A DNA stretch of 64,000 nt from Anaerolineales bacterium (GTDB taxonomy: Bacteria > Chloroflexota > Anaerolineae > Anaerolineales > Villigracilaceae), in the NCBI GenBank assembly GCA_030583905.1, contig CP129481.1:2386136-2450135 (forward strand), given 5' to 3'. The notes beneath the pieces are model-generated. The model was not told the origin of the DNA. It did not search any database and saw only the letters and a list, made by a program, of their open reading frames with translations. Numbering within the stretch: position 1 is the first letter of the stretch; every line of letters starts with the position of its first letter. A program made the translations under genes and the position numbers. Positions 36,042 through 45,300 of the stretch are shown in pieces.

Positions 36042-36076
36042 GAACGCCATCACAGTTCGGCTGCGTGATGGCATTC
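36042..36076 (-). terminator. Strong hairpin after the radical SAM gene
   Basis: GAACGCCATCAC (36042-36053) and GTGATGGCATTC (36065-36076) can form a 12-bp stem with one G-T pair around an 11-nt loop. It lies downstream of the minus-strand radical SAM gene but lacks a clear T-run, so it may be a weak or factor-dependent terminator. Confidence 0.4.
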
Positions 36077-36103
36077 GCAACATTCAAGGCGACAGGTTGT
36101 TTG

Positions 36104-37282
36104 CTAGAACATCGCGAGTTGAGCGGCGGGTTTTCTACCGTCGAGCAAGACATAGGGGGCGGCGCGTTCGGCGATGATGCCAAGTTTTTTGAGCGAAGAT
36201 ATTTCTCGCAAGCTTCCCATGCGGCGCGCATTTAAAATGGAATCAGCACCCTTTGGACCAATGCCGGGGACACGCATCAGTTCGCGTTTGTCGGCGCGGT
36301 TGATCTCGACCGGGGCGTGGACCAGGTTCATTTCCGCCCAGGCACGTTTCGGGTCGGTGTGAAGCGGCAGATTTTCATCCGCACTGAAGGGCAGGTCTTC
36401 GAGGTCAAAGCCGTAATCACGCAGCAGGAAGGATGCCTGATACAGCCGGTGCTCGCGCAGGGGATGCACGGCGGCTTTGTTCTCGAGCGGCGTATCGTGG
36501 ATGGGATGGAAGGCGGAGAAATAGGCGCGTTTGAGGCGGACGTTCTTCATCAGCCATTGCGTGGTGTTGAGCAGTTCAAGGTCGCTTTCGTCGGAGCCGC
36601 CCGCCACGAACTGGGTCACGGATGATGGGTATTTGCCCTTCCAGAATTTCCAGGCGGGTTCTGCCCGGCGGATCTCCTCGACCCATTTGAGCGAGCGCAG
36701 CAACTCTTCAAAGAAGACCTTGCCCGGAGCAAGGCGCGCGAGCCGTTCGGTGCTGGGCGCTTCGAGGTTGACCGAGACGCGGTCTGCCAGCTGCATGGCG
36801 CGGAAGATCTGGTCCTTCTCGGAGCCGGGCATGATCTTGAGATGCAGGTAGCCCTTGAATTGATATTTTTTGCGCAGGATATCGGCGGCGTCGAGCAGTT
36901 TATCCATCGTGCGGACTCCGCCCCCCGCCAGCCCGGAGCTGAGGAAAACACCCTCGGCGAATCCACCCCGGTTCATTTTGCTGAAGAGACTTGCGAACTC
37001 ATCCGGCTTGAAGGTGGCGCGGCGGAAGTCCCTGCCGGCGCGGAAGGGACAGTAGAAGCAATCGCGCTCGCAGGCGGACGAGAGCAGGGTTTTGAGCAGG
37101 ACGATCTTCCCCCCGTTGGGGAGTTGGGCGGCGTGGGTGAAGGCGGCGCGCTGCTCTTTCGGCGTGTAGCAGGCTGGGGCGGAGGAAGAGGCGCCTGTCC
37201 CGGGCGGTGCAAGGGGCGGTTCTCCATCCGCTTCGAACTGCATTTGGGAGGATAACTCTTTGAGTGTGTCCAGCGCGTTCAT
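36104..37282 (-). CDS. Radical SAM protein with C-terminal helix-hairpin-helix (putative DNA modification/repair)
   Basis: 392 residues from the ATG at 37282. The radical SAM cluster motif is CERDCFYC (C71, C75, C78, a Cx3Cx2C), followed by a TIM-barrel segment (FLSSGLAGGGVRTMDKLLDAADIL, GYLHLKIMPGS, RVSVNLEAPSTERLA) and near the end a helix-hairpin-helix (LMRVPGIGPKGADSILNARR). This matches the family annotated as putative DNA modification/repair radical SAM protein, which is usually encoded beside a uracil-DNA-glycosylase-like partner; no such partner is nearby. The longer frame up to 37390 is rejected, because a TATAAT lies 6 nt before this ATG, predicting a leaderless mRNA. Confidence 0.85.
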   Translation of the reverse strand: MNALDTLKELSSQMQFEADGEPPLAPPGTGASSSAPACYTPKEQRAAFTHAAQLPNGGKIVLLKTLLSSACERDCFYCPFRAGRDFRRATFKPDEFASLFSKMNRGGFAEGVFLSSGLAGGGVRTMDKLLDAADILRKKYQFKGYLHLKIMPGSEKDQIFRAMQLADRVSVNLEAPSTERLARLAPGKVFFEELLRSLKWVEEIRRAEPAWKFWKGKYPSSVTQFVAGGSDESDLELLNTTQWLMKNVRLKRAYFSAFHPIHDTPLENKAAVHPLREHRLYQASFLLRDYGFDLEDLPFSADENLPLHTDPKRAWAEMNLVHAPVEINRADKRELMRVPGIGPKGADSILNARRMGSLREISSLKKLGIIAERAAPYVLLDGRKPAAQLAMF

Positions 37283-37288
37283 ACTCTG

Positions 37289-37294
37289 ATTATA
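37289..37294 (-). promoter_or_regulatory. -10 box giving a leaderless transcript
   Basis: TATAAT on the minus strand ends 6 nt before the ATG at 37282, which would place the first transcribed base at the start codon of the radical SAM gene. Confidence 0.6.
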
Positions 37295-37390
37295 GAATAT
37301 ATGTTCTAAAAACTCAAGGGGCGATTTCAGGCAAAACGGGGGAAATTTGTCACTTGGGGCAGTGAGGCGGGATGGATATACTAAATTCAT

Positions 37391-37494
37391 GTCACCGCGA
37401 GGAACGAAGTGGTCTCCACAAACTGGAGATTGCTTTCCTGCCTGGTTTCGGTACGCCCTGCGTGCTACTCAACCGACGGTTGTTCGCAATGACA
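37391..37494. repeat. Dispersed palindromic repeat, family A
   Basis: Begins GTCACCGCGAGGAACGAAG and ends GTTCGCAATGAC, with inner parts GGTCTCC and GGAGATTGCTTT, so the ends are inverted repeats of each other. The same end motif (GTCATTGCGAG and its complement) recurs at 38338, 46705 and 48963. Confidence 0.65.
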
Positions 37495-37510
37495 TAAGAA
37501 GGAGGCGACC

Positions 37511-38320
37511 ATGTGTGAATTTTGCACGCAACACGGGGAGGGGAAGAAGTGGTACCTGACGATGGAGAATTATTCCGCCGAATTGCTGGACCAGAACAAA
37601 CGGCGGGAATATGCGGCGGACTTCCTGAACGGATTCCATAAGCGCGTGCCGAAGAGCATCAAGCAGTTGGACGGCATCCGCAAGACGCCGTTGATGAGAC
37701 TGGCAAAGCCGGTGCTGACGCATCACCAAAAGCAGGATCACTACGGGCAGGTGGTGCCGATGGAGGACGTGGAGCGCATCTTCGAGACGATGGTGCAGGG
37801 AGCGGTGCGCCTGCCGTGCGTGTGCCGCCGCGTGACAACAGGGAATATGAACGCGCGTTACTGCTACGGCTTGACATTGGACAAGCAAATGTATGACGCG
37901 CTGGACGACTCGTTCAGTTTGGAAGTTTTATCGAAGGAAGAAGCGTTGGAGTCCATCCGCAAATTGGACAAGGAAGGACTCGTCCATTCGGTTTGGACGT
38001 TCAAGACGCCCTTTATCGGCGGATTGTGCAACTGCGACCAGGACTGCATGGCGTACCGCATCACCCATGCGCGGCGGGATTACCCCGTCATGTTCCGCGC
38101 CGAGTGGATCGCGCAGGTCTCGCCCGATTCGTGCAACGGCTGTCGTTTATGTATGCGCCAGTGTCAGTACGGGGCGATCCGTTATTCATCCAATAATAAA
38201 AAGGTGGTGATCGATCCCTCCGCCTGTTACGGCTGCGGTGTGTGCCGCGCGGTCTGCAAAAAGGATGCCATCTCGCTCGCGCCGCGCGAGAGCGTGCCGG
38301 ATGCGGCGGGGGTGTGGTGA
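37511..38320 (+). CDS. Ferredoxin-like protein with two 4Fe-4S motifs
   Basis: 269 residues. The C-terminus carries two classic 4Fe-4S motifs, CNGCRLCMRQC and CYGCGVCRAVC. Further cysteines occur in the middle (LPCVCRR, GGLCNCDQDCMAY) and at the start (MCEFCTQHG, a CxxC), so a third metal site is likely. It is cytoplasmic and soluble. The family is not named here; it looks like an electron-transfer or redox-regulatory protein of anaerobes. The start is MCEFC at 37511, with GGAGG about 10 nt upstream. It is flanked on both sides by family A repeats and shows no operon partner. Confidence 0.8.
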   Translation: MCEFCTQHGEGKKWYLTMENYSAELLDQNKRREYAADFLNGFHKRVPKSIKQLDGIRKTPLMRLAKPVLTHHQKQDHYGQVVPMEDVERIFETMVQGAVRLPCVCRRVTTGNMNARYCYGLTLDKQMYDALDDSFSLEVLSKEEALESIRKLDKEGLVHSVWTFKTPFIGGLCNCDQDCMAYRITHARRDYPVMFRAEWIAQVSPDSCNGCRLCMRQCQYGAIRYSSNNKKVVIDPSACYGCGVCRAVCKKDAISLAPRESVPDAAGVW

Positions 38321-38337
38321 TTCCATTCTTCAGTGAA

Positions 38338-38372
38338 TTGGAGATTGCTTCGCCTATCGGCTCGCAATGACA
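38338..38372. repeat. Half copy of family A palindromic repeat
   Basis: GGAGATTGCTTCG followed by CTCGCAATGACA is the right half of the family A element; the left half is missing or decayed. It is immediately upstream of the -10 box TATAAT at 38378-38383. Confidence 0.5.
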
Positions 38373-38424
38373 TTGGATATAATGTGAATTGACGGTCCTG
38401 TTTTTTTCAAGAAAGGAGCATATC

Positions 38425-38505
38425 ATGGCGAACAAGGAACAAAAGGGCAACAAGGAAAAGAAGAAGAAAAAGAAGGTCAAGCCCAAGGCGCCGCCCAAGA
38501 AGTGA
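38425..38505 (+). CDS. 26-residue lysine-rich peptide
   Basis: ATG at 38425 preceded by GAAAGGAG 8 nt upstream, with a TATAAT box at 38378-38383, so it has both a promoter and a strong ribosome binding site. The product is 26 residues, starts MANKEQKGNKEKKKK and ends in PKAPPKK; 13 residues are lysine. It has no hydrophobic part. Such a charge suggests binding to nucleic acid, ribosome or acidic surfaces, but no function is known. The gene converges with the transglutaminase gene across a terminator. Confidence 0.6.
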   Translation: MANKEQKGNKEKKKKKKVKPKAPPKK

Positions 38506-38520
38506 TGCGGCTGGCTGTAG

Positions 38521-38557
38521 TAAAAAAACATCCCCCGGGTTGAATTTCGGGGGATGT
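38521..38557 (-). terminator. Intrinsic terminator of the DUF58/transglutaminase operon
   Basis: On the minus strand ACATCCCCCG pairs with CGGGGGATGT around a 10-nt loop and is followed by TTTTTTTA. It is almost identical to the terminator at 42322-42363, including the flanking TGATGCGGCTGGCTG. Confidence 0.88.
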
Positions 38558-38562
38558 GTCAT

Positions 38563-40953
38563 TTAAATCGCGGAACGGCGGCTGGCGGGTTCGGCAGTCT
38601 TTCCTGCATTGAGCCCTTCGCGCAGGGCAATGGCGGCGCTGCGCAGGAGTACCAGCCGCCATCTCAATCGCTGCCAGGTTTTCAGCGCAGTCCGCGCATG
38701 ATCCTTCTGCGCATGGCGGCGGCTGTACTGTGATGCCTGATACAGGCTGGTCAGGGTTGTCATATCTCTTTGCACGTTCGTACATGTCCCGGCAACGTGT
38801 GAATGTGCCTTCAACTCGTCCAGCCTGCGGACCGCTTTGCTCATGAACTCGTATGCAGTCTCGGCGGGGGTGGCTGTGCCGGCGAGTGGGCGTCCCAGCC
38901 GGTACAGTCTGCGATACATTCGTTCGATGGCGGTTGCGGGGTCAAGCCGGTGAAGATACCACCAACGCTCGACCCATGTGTACGTGAAGCAGATGAAAAC
39001 CAGGAAGAATGCACCGATGAACGGCAGCAGCCAGTGCGCTTGGAGACGGCTGATGGAGAGGAATTGGAACGGCGCTTCGCCTGCGGTCTGCACCGGCAGG
39101 GGAGCGGCATCCGCCGGACGTTCAATCTCCGGGAGCGCGGCGGTCGGCTCGAACTCGATCCAGCCGATGCGGGAGAAGTAGACCTCCGCCCAGGAATGCG
39201 CGTCCGCCTCGCGGACGATGTACTGCGCGTTCTGCGCATCGTAGGAACCGGGCGCGTAGCCGGAAACAAAGCGGGCGGGCAAACCGCTGGCGCGCGCAAG
39301 CACAACCATCGCAGTGGCATAATAATCGCAGTACCCTTTTTGCAGATCGAAGAGGAAATAATCCGCCACATCCGCTCCTTCAGGCGGGGCAGGGACTTCG
39401 AGGTCGTATTCGTAATGAGCCCGCAGGTAGCCTTCGATGGCTTTGGCTTTGTCGTAGGGGGTGGCGAACCCAGTCGTGATCTCCAGCGCCAACTCACGAA
39501 CGCGCGCAGGTACAGTGGACGGCAGCGCCAAATAACGCCTGCTGACCTCATCGGGATAGTCCGTTGACGCCGCGCGCAGTTCACCCACGCTGACGGCGGG
39601 AACGTACACATCCGTCTTATAGGCGGACGCACTGCTGGCGGCGGCGTATAAGTCAGCGGCGAAAAAAGTTGATGGGTCGGCAGCCAGGTCCGATACGGGT
39701 CTGACGCGCCAGTTGGCTGTGATCGGAACATCCACGCGGAAGAGCATCCCGCTCCAGAACAATACTCCTCCCGGCTCGGTCATCTCCACATCCAAATGCA
39801 CGAGCCGGTAACCGCCCGGCAGCGCGGAGAGAAGCGGCGTATTTCCAGCATAGGTTTCATGGAAGGCAGGACCCGTAGCCCAGCCCGCGCCCATGTAGGA
39901 GTCGTAGGTGGTACTGCGCCAGTAATAACGCGCGGGCGCGGGGACGAACGAAAGGTCGGGGATGGGCGGCAGTTCGCCGGTGCGGATCGTCATCACCACC
40001 TGCTGCGAGTGCGCGGAACTGCCATCGAGCAAATGCACGCGGGGAAGCCCCGGCTGTGGAGCCGCCGCACCCGCCGGGATGGGTTGTTCCTCGATCCCAA
40101 GCATCTCTGCGGCATTGTTTTCCCCGCTGCGCAGGCGCTCCTGGATCTCACGCCACGAGATGGACGGGGTGACAAATGCCAGCGTGCCGACCAGAACCGC
40201 CAGCATGACCACCGCTGCGCCGACATCATAGCGGATGCTCTCGGCGTAGTCCACGCCCTGCTTTTCCCAGTGCGCGGTATGGTTCTTGAAATTCCATATC
40301 CCCATCAACACCAGCAGGATGCAGACCATCAGCCACAGCATTTCGGGCTGGCGTCCGCTGGCGGCTGTGACCGAAGCCAGCAGCAGGATCGAAGGCAGCA
40401 GCGATGCGACGGCGTCCCGACGCGCCGTGAACCAGCCCATGCCAGCCGCAAACAGCCAGAGCATCAGCGTCCATACCATGTTGCTGACAAGCGCGTCGTT
40501 GACGAATGCGTTTCCACCCAGCCCGGCAAGCCAGGTTTGCAAGCGGACTGCGAGAGCCGCGCAGGCTTGAACGATGACCGCCCATGATTCGGCTGCGGCG
40601 GCCGCATCCATGACCGTTTGCCCGCGGATGGCAGGGATGATCTGCGGGACGAGGGACAGGACCGTCCGACCGAATTCGAGCAGCGGCTGGACGAGGCGCG
40701 CGCCCAGCACCCACACGACGAGAACGCCCAGCGCCGCCATCCCAACCGAGGCTTGGATGCCGTTCCATCGGCTTCTTGCCAAGCCGAAACAGATCATGGC
40801 GGCGATCAGAGCGGCTGGCAGGAGGGACTGGTTTTCGCCTCCATCGCGCAGGGAAGCGGAGACTCCAAGCGTGAACGTCAGCAAAGCAAGAAAGACCAGC
40901 ATCAACCCGAGCGCGTCGGCAGTGAGCGCCCTGCGCAGTCCGCGGACGGTCAT
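38563..40953 (-). CDS. TgpA-like membrane transglutaminase
   Basis: 796 residues from the ATG at 40953. About six hydrophobic helices (residues ~10-220) are followed by an extracytoplasmic region with a transglutaminase-core domain: Cys in GYCDYYATAMVVLARASGLPAR, His in DAHSWAEVY, Asp/Glu region IEFEPTAAL. A further helix (~WLLPFIGAFFLVFICFTYTW) precedes a cytoplasmic helical tail. This is the DUF3488/TgpA layout, a peptidase or protein cross-linking enzyme at the membrane. The start overlaps the DUF58 stop by 4 nt (ATGA); the longer upstream frame is rejected. Usual MoxR ATPase partner not seen. Confidence 0.88.
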   Translation of the reverse strand: MTVRGLRRALTADALGLMLVFLALLTFTLGVSASLRDGGENQSLLPAALIAAMICFGLARSRWNGIQASVGMAALGVLVVWVLGARLVQPLLEFGRTVLSLVPQIIPAIRGQTVMDAAAAAESWAVIVQACAALAVRLQTWLAGLGGNAFVNDALVSNMVWTLMLWLFAAGMGWFTARRDAVASLLPSILLLASVTAASGRQPEMLWLMVCILLVLMGIWNFKNHTAHWEKQGVDYAESIRYDVGAAVVMLAVLVGTLAFVTPSISWREIQERLRSGENNAAEMLGIEEQPIPAGAAAPQPGLPRVHLLDGSSAHSQQVVMTIRTGELPPIPDLSFVPAPARYYWRSTTYDSYMGAGWATGPAFHETYAGNTPLLSALPGGYRLVHLDVEMTEPGGVLFWSGMLFRVDVPITANWRVRPVSDLAADPSTFFAADLYAAASSASAYKTDVYVPAVSVGELRAASTDYPDEVSRRYLALPSTVPARVRELALEITTGFATPYDKAKAIEGYLRAHYEYDLEVPAPPEGADVADYFLFDLQKGYCDYYATAMVVLARASGLPARFVSGYAPGSYDAQNAQYIVREADAHSWAEVYFSRIGWIEFEPTAALPEIERPADAAPLPVQTAGEAPFQFLSISRLQAHWLLPFIGAFFLVFICFTYTWVERWWYLHRLDPATAIERMYRRLYRLGRPLAGTATPAETAYEFMSKAVRRLDELKAHSHVAGTCTNVQRDMTTLTSLYQASQYSRRHAQKDHARTALKTWQRLRWRLVLLRSAAIALREGLNAGKTAEPASRRSAI

Positions 40954-42236
40954 GCCAGCCTCCGCCATTCCGCATCCGGCACGCGGACCGGCACCGCCTT
41001 GCCCGTGGCGGTGATGCGCCAATCCCATTCACCGGCGTGACCGGGTCTTGCTTGGGGCTTGTCCAAAAATTCCCGCGGGATGACATGGCACGGCACGCCC
41101 AACATCCGCAGTCCGTCCAGGACAGGTTTGCCGTCCGTGACGCCGCCGAACGTGGGCGGATCGAACAGAAAGACGGTCGGCATGACTCCGCGCCACATCA
41201 GCGGCGCGAGCGCCGCGACCCATTCCGGTTCGGTGCATGCCGTCACGACCAGCAGGCTGCAATGCGCGCCGAACGATCTTGCCATCCGCGCCAGATATTC
41301 TTTTAAATTCATGCCCGCAGGCGAGGCGGTCGCCAGCGATTTCAGCAGGGCGCGCTGCTGGTGTTCGTTGCGGCGCGGCACATGCCACGCGGATCCGCTC
41401 CCATTGACCGCCAGCCCGACGGGATGACCGTCGCTCAAGCCCTGGGCGGCGAGCGAGGCGGCAAGGATGACACCATGCTCCTCGGTCGAGTGCCAGCCTG
41501 CGCCGAGTTGGGATGCGTCGTGCAGGTCCAGCAATATCCACCAGTCACCGGCGGGCGTTTCCTCCGATTGACGGATGTAAAACTTGTTACGGCGCGCGGT
41601 CGTTTTCCAATGCACCAGCCGCAGGGGATCGTTCGGGGTCATTTCGCGGGTATGGGAGGCGTTGACCGCATCTGCGACCATGCGATAGCGCGACCTGTCT
41701 TCGCCCGCCTGCCCGCTCGAGAGGATCTTGAATTTCGGCAGGGACACCACCGGCGGCATGACCGCCAGCGTGGAGGACGAGCGGTCTTCCAGCGTTACGG
41801 TGTATACGCCGAAGGGATCGCCGCTTTCGAGCGTCGCCCCGCCCAGCGTGTACACGCCGCGCCGCGTGCATTGACTGAGGATCCGCCATTGCGATCTCCC
41901 GTTCCCGTCCACGCCGGTGGCGACCGACGAATTATGGTCGGGCAGGTTGGAATGATCGTCCACCGCCACCCAGGTGGCGGGCAGGAAGAATGAATTGGTC
42001 AGTGTGAAGCGTTCCTCCAGGCGGTCTCCCACCTGCGCCCAGCCGTAGCGCAGTTCGCGTTCAAAGCCCAGTGACCGCGCCAGTCCGCGCGCCCAGAAGC
42101 GGCAGATGATCCACGTCCCGCCGATGCCGACCAGCAAAATGACCCAGGCGCGCGAGGGGTCGATGATCTGCATCAAGAGCGCCAGCAAGCCGACAAGGGG
42201 AAGTAGTTTTGCGTTCAGGCGCAGGCTGGTCTTCAC
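40950..42236 (-). CDS. DUF58 domain membrane protein
   Basis: 428 residues. Two N-terminal helices (~12-48), then an immunoglobulin-like stretch and the DUF58 core with the signature DPLRLVHWKTTARRNKFYIRQSEE (residues ~205-228), followed by a von Willebrand A-like Rossmann part (WWILLDLHDASQLG). These proteins commonly pair with a MoxR AAA ATPase and a transglutaminase; only the latter is present here, in an ATGA overlap. GTG start at 42236, 7 nt after a TATAAT box, so the mRNA may be leaderless. Role unknown, probably cell-envelope protein assembly. Confidence 0.88.
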   Translation of the reverse strand: MKTSLRLNAKLLPLVGLLALLMQIIDPSRAWVILLVGIGGTWIICRFWARGLARSLGFERELRYGWAQVGDRLEERFTLTNSFFLPATWVAVDDHSNLPDHNSSVATGVDGNGRSQWRILSQCTRRGVYTLGGATLESGDPFGVYTVTLEDRSSSTLAVMPPVVSLPKFKILSSGQAGEDRSRYRMVADAVNASHTREMTPNDPLRLVHWKTTARRNKFYIRQSEETPAGDWWILLDLHDASQLGAGWHSTEEHGVILAASLAAQGLSDGHPVGLAVNGSGSAWHVPRRNEHQQRALLKSLATASPAGMNLKEYLARMARSFGAHCSLLVVTACTEPEWVAALAPLMWRGVMPTVFLFDPPTFGGVTDGKPVLDGLRMLGVPCHVIPREFLDKPQARPGHAGEWDWRITATGKAVPVRVPDAEWRRLA

Positions 42237-42243
42237 ACGTTTG

Positions 42244-42249
42244 ATTATA
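42244..42249 (-). promoter_or_regulatory. -10 box giving a leaderless transcript
   Basis: TATAAT on the minus strand ends 7 nt before the GTG start of the DUF58 gene. Confidence 0.55.
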
Positions 42250-42321
42250 TGACTTTTCTACGGCGGGGGAGCGGCAGGAAGGGAAACGAAAGCCTTCAGG
42301 TCTTTGTGATGCGGCTGGCTG

Positions 42322-42363
42322 GAGTAAAAAAACATCCCCCGAAGTGGAATTTCGGGGGATGTG
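42322..42363 (-). terminator. Intrinsic terminator of the first STAND gene
   Basis: On the minus strand CATCCCCCGAAA pairs with TTCGGGGGATG and is followed by TTTTTTTACT. The region 42307-42363 is almost a copy of 38503-38557, including the flank TGATGCGGCTGGCTG. Confidence 0.88.
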
Positions 42364-42380
42364 CGGTTGATATGGGAGGC

Positions 42381-45300
42381 TTACAGGCTTTCGAGATTCC
42401 CGCGCACGATCTTGACATTCGGATGCTCGGGCGGAAGGTATTTCTCGAAGATCTTCAAAGCGCGCTCGAAGGCGGACCTTGCCCCGGCATGGTCGCCCAG
42501 GTCTTTCAACACTAAGCCCAGGTTGTTGACGCCCGTTGCAACCTGTGGATGCTCGGGTCCGAAAGCAGCTTCCCAAATCTTGACGGCGCGCTCGAAGGCG
42601 GACCTTGCCCCGGCATGGTCGCCCAGGTCTTTCAACACTAAGCCCAGGTTGTTGACGCGGATGGCGACACTGGGATGGTCGGGTCCATAGGTCGCTTCGT
42701 CGATGCGCAGGGCGCGCTCGTAGGCGGACCTTGCCCCGGCATGGTCGCCCAGGGCTTTCAACACGAAGCCCAGGTTGTTGACGCCCGTTGCAACCTGTGG
42801 ATGCTCGGGTCCGAAAGCAGCTTCCCAAATCTTAACGGCGCGCTCGAAGGCGGACCTTGCCCCGGCATGGTCGCCCAGGTCTTGCAACACGTTGCCCAGG
42901 TTGTTGACGCCCGTTGCAACCTGTGGATGCTCGGGTCCGAAAGCAGCTTCCCAGATCTTGACGGCGCGCTCGAAGGCGGACCTTGCCCCGGCATGGTCGC
43001 CCAGGTCTTGCAACACGCTGCCCAGGTTGTTGACGCCCGTTGCAACCTGTGGATGGTCGGGTCCATAGGTCGCTTCGTCGATGCGCAGGGCGCGCTCGAA
43101 GGCGGACCTTGCCCCGGCATGGTCGCCCAGGTCTTGCAACACGTTGCCCAGGTTGTTGACGCCCGTTGCAACCTGTGGATGCTCGGGTCCGAAAGCAGCT
43201 TCCCAGATCTTGACGGCGCGCTCGTAGGCGGACCTTGCCCCGGCATGGTCGCCCAGGTCTTTCAACACGCCGCCCAGGTTGTTGACGAGCGTCGCTACAT
43301 TTGGATGATCTGCTCCAAGTTGTTTTTCGAAAATGCGCAGGGCGCGCTCGTAGGCGGACCTTGCCCCGGCATGGTCGCCCAGGTCTTGCAACACGCCGCC
43401 CAGGTTGTTGACGCGGATGGCGACACTGGGATGGTCGGGTCCATAGGTCGCTTCGTCGATGCGCAGGGCGCGCTCGTAGGCGGACCTTGCCCCGGCATGG
43501 TCGCCCAGCTCTTTCAGCACGAAGCCCAGGTTGTTGACGTCTCTGGCGACACTGGGATGGTCGGGTCCATAGGTCGCTTCGTCGATGCGCAGGGCGCGCT
43601 CGTAGGCGGACCTTGCCCCGGCATGGTCGCCCAGCTCTTTCAACACGCCGCCCAGGTTGTTGACGTCTCTGGCGACACTGGGATGGTCGGGTCCATAGGT
43701 CGCTTCGTCGATGCGCAGGGCGCGCTCGTAGGCGGACCTTGCACCCGCATGGTCGCCCAGGTCTTGCAACACGCCGCCCAGGTTGTTGACGAGCGTCGCT
43801 ACATTTGGATGATCCTCTCCAAGTTGTTTTTCGAAAATGCGCAGGGCGCGCTCGTAGGCGGACCTTGCCCCGGCATGGTCGCCCAGGTCTTGCAACACTA
43901 AGCCCAGGTTGTTGACGTCTCTGGCGACACTGGGATGGTCGGGTCCATAGGTCGCTTCGTCGATGCGCAGGGCGCGCTCGTAGGCGGACCTCGCCCCGGC
44001 ATAATCTGCCAATTCCTTTATGTGATAGCCCAAGCTGTTCCATAACCGTCCCGCAGGTTCCAGCGAGGCGGGTTCCGCCCGTTCCGCCGCTTCACGCACA
44101 TGCGGCAAGAGTGGGGTAAACAGGGTGTAATTTCCAGCCTGATCTGCTGCATTGTTTGTCTGAGTCGCCAGTTCTGCCAATGCTTCGCTGAATGATCTCA
44201 AGTGGGTATCTTCTACATCCAGTCCGCGCGCAAATTGTGCCAGCAGGGGGTGGATGGAAGGTCCTGCTTTCAGCAAGCCCAAGCCAATTAAATCACTTAG
44301 ACATTCGTCGCAGGCATCCTTCTCGTCGCCGAGCGCGGCTTCCAGGATGGAGAAGGGGATGAGCGTGTTGGGCGCACAGTACCCGCAAGCGATGAACAGG
44401 GTTCGCGCGTTGCCGTCCTGCACCTGCTCCCACGATTGGGCGAAGGTCTGCAGCAGGCTCAGGTCGTGTCCGGTCAGGCTTTTGCGTTCCGCCTTCCAGT
44501 TCTGCATGGACCTGTGCTCCAACGCTTTTTCGAGTTGGGCAAGATACGCGCCAATTTTCAGGCGCGGCTGGAGTTCAAGGTAGCGTCCCGCCAGTTCCAG
44601 CGCCAGCGGCAGGTAACCGAGATGATCGGCAAGTTTTCCCAGTTCTTCTTCGCTTTCACGCTCTGCGGGGATGTAATTCCGCAAAAAATCGAGGCTTTCC
44701 TGCAGGCTGAATTCGTCCAGCGGGAGCCTCCCCAATCCCAGCGAGGCAGACCAGTCTGCGCGGCGGGATGTGATCAGCAGCCGCAAGCCGCTGTGACGCA
44801 GCCGCGCCAGCACTTCGTTGGTGGCTTCGATCTCTTCGAAGTTATCCAAGATCAGCAGGCGCGGTCCATTCCGCATCCATTCCTGCCGCGCCGCTTCCGC
44901 CTGTTCCGGCAGGGTCGGCGGGAAATTAAGCAGTCCCATCTTCGAGCCGCACAAGGCGATCTGCGATTCCAGCGTCCCTGTTTCGCGCAGGTCCAGCCAG
45001 TGCACGCCCTGAAAACGATGCCCGTATTCGTATGCAAACTCGACCGCCAGCTGTGTTTTGCCAAGTCCGCCCATGCCGGTCACAGCCTGGTTGATGACCA
45101 CGCCCGGCTGATGGTCATCCAAAAGAGCCTCTGCCAGTTTCTCCAAGTCCGCGGTTCTACCTGTGAAATATCCATTGCGCGGGAACGGCAGGTGAGAACC
45201 GATCGGCAGGTCACCGGGCAGGGTGGGGGAGGGGGTAGATGGAAAGGATAAAGGTTTTTCAATCAATGAAAGTAATTTATCTTGTTTACCCTCGATTGAT

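Noticed and set aside
38563..41028. Longer transglutaminase start at 41028
   Set aside because: The added residues overlap DUF58 coding sequence; the ATGA junction at 40950-40953 is the natural start.
42675..43901. 408-residue plus-strand frame across the first TPR array
   Set aside because: The 126-bp unit is a multiple of three, so every frame without a stop in one unit stays open in all. It is a shadow of the TPR repeats.
42832..44043. 403-residue minus-strand frame in another register across the TPR array
   Set aside because: Same reason: periodic shadow of the real TPR frame, rich in Arg/Pro/Gly.
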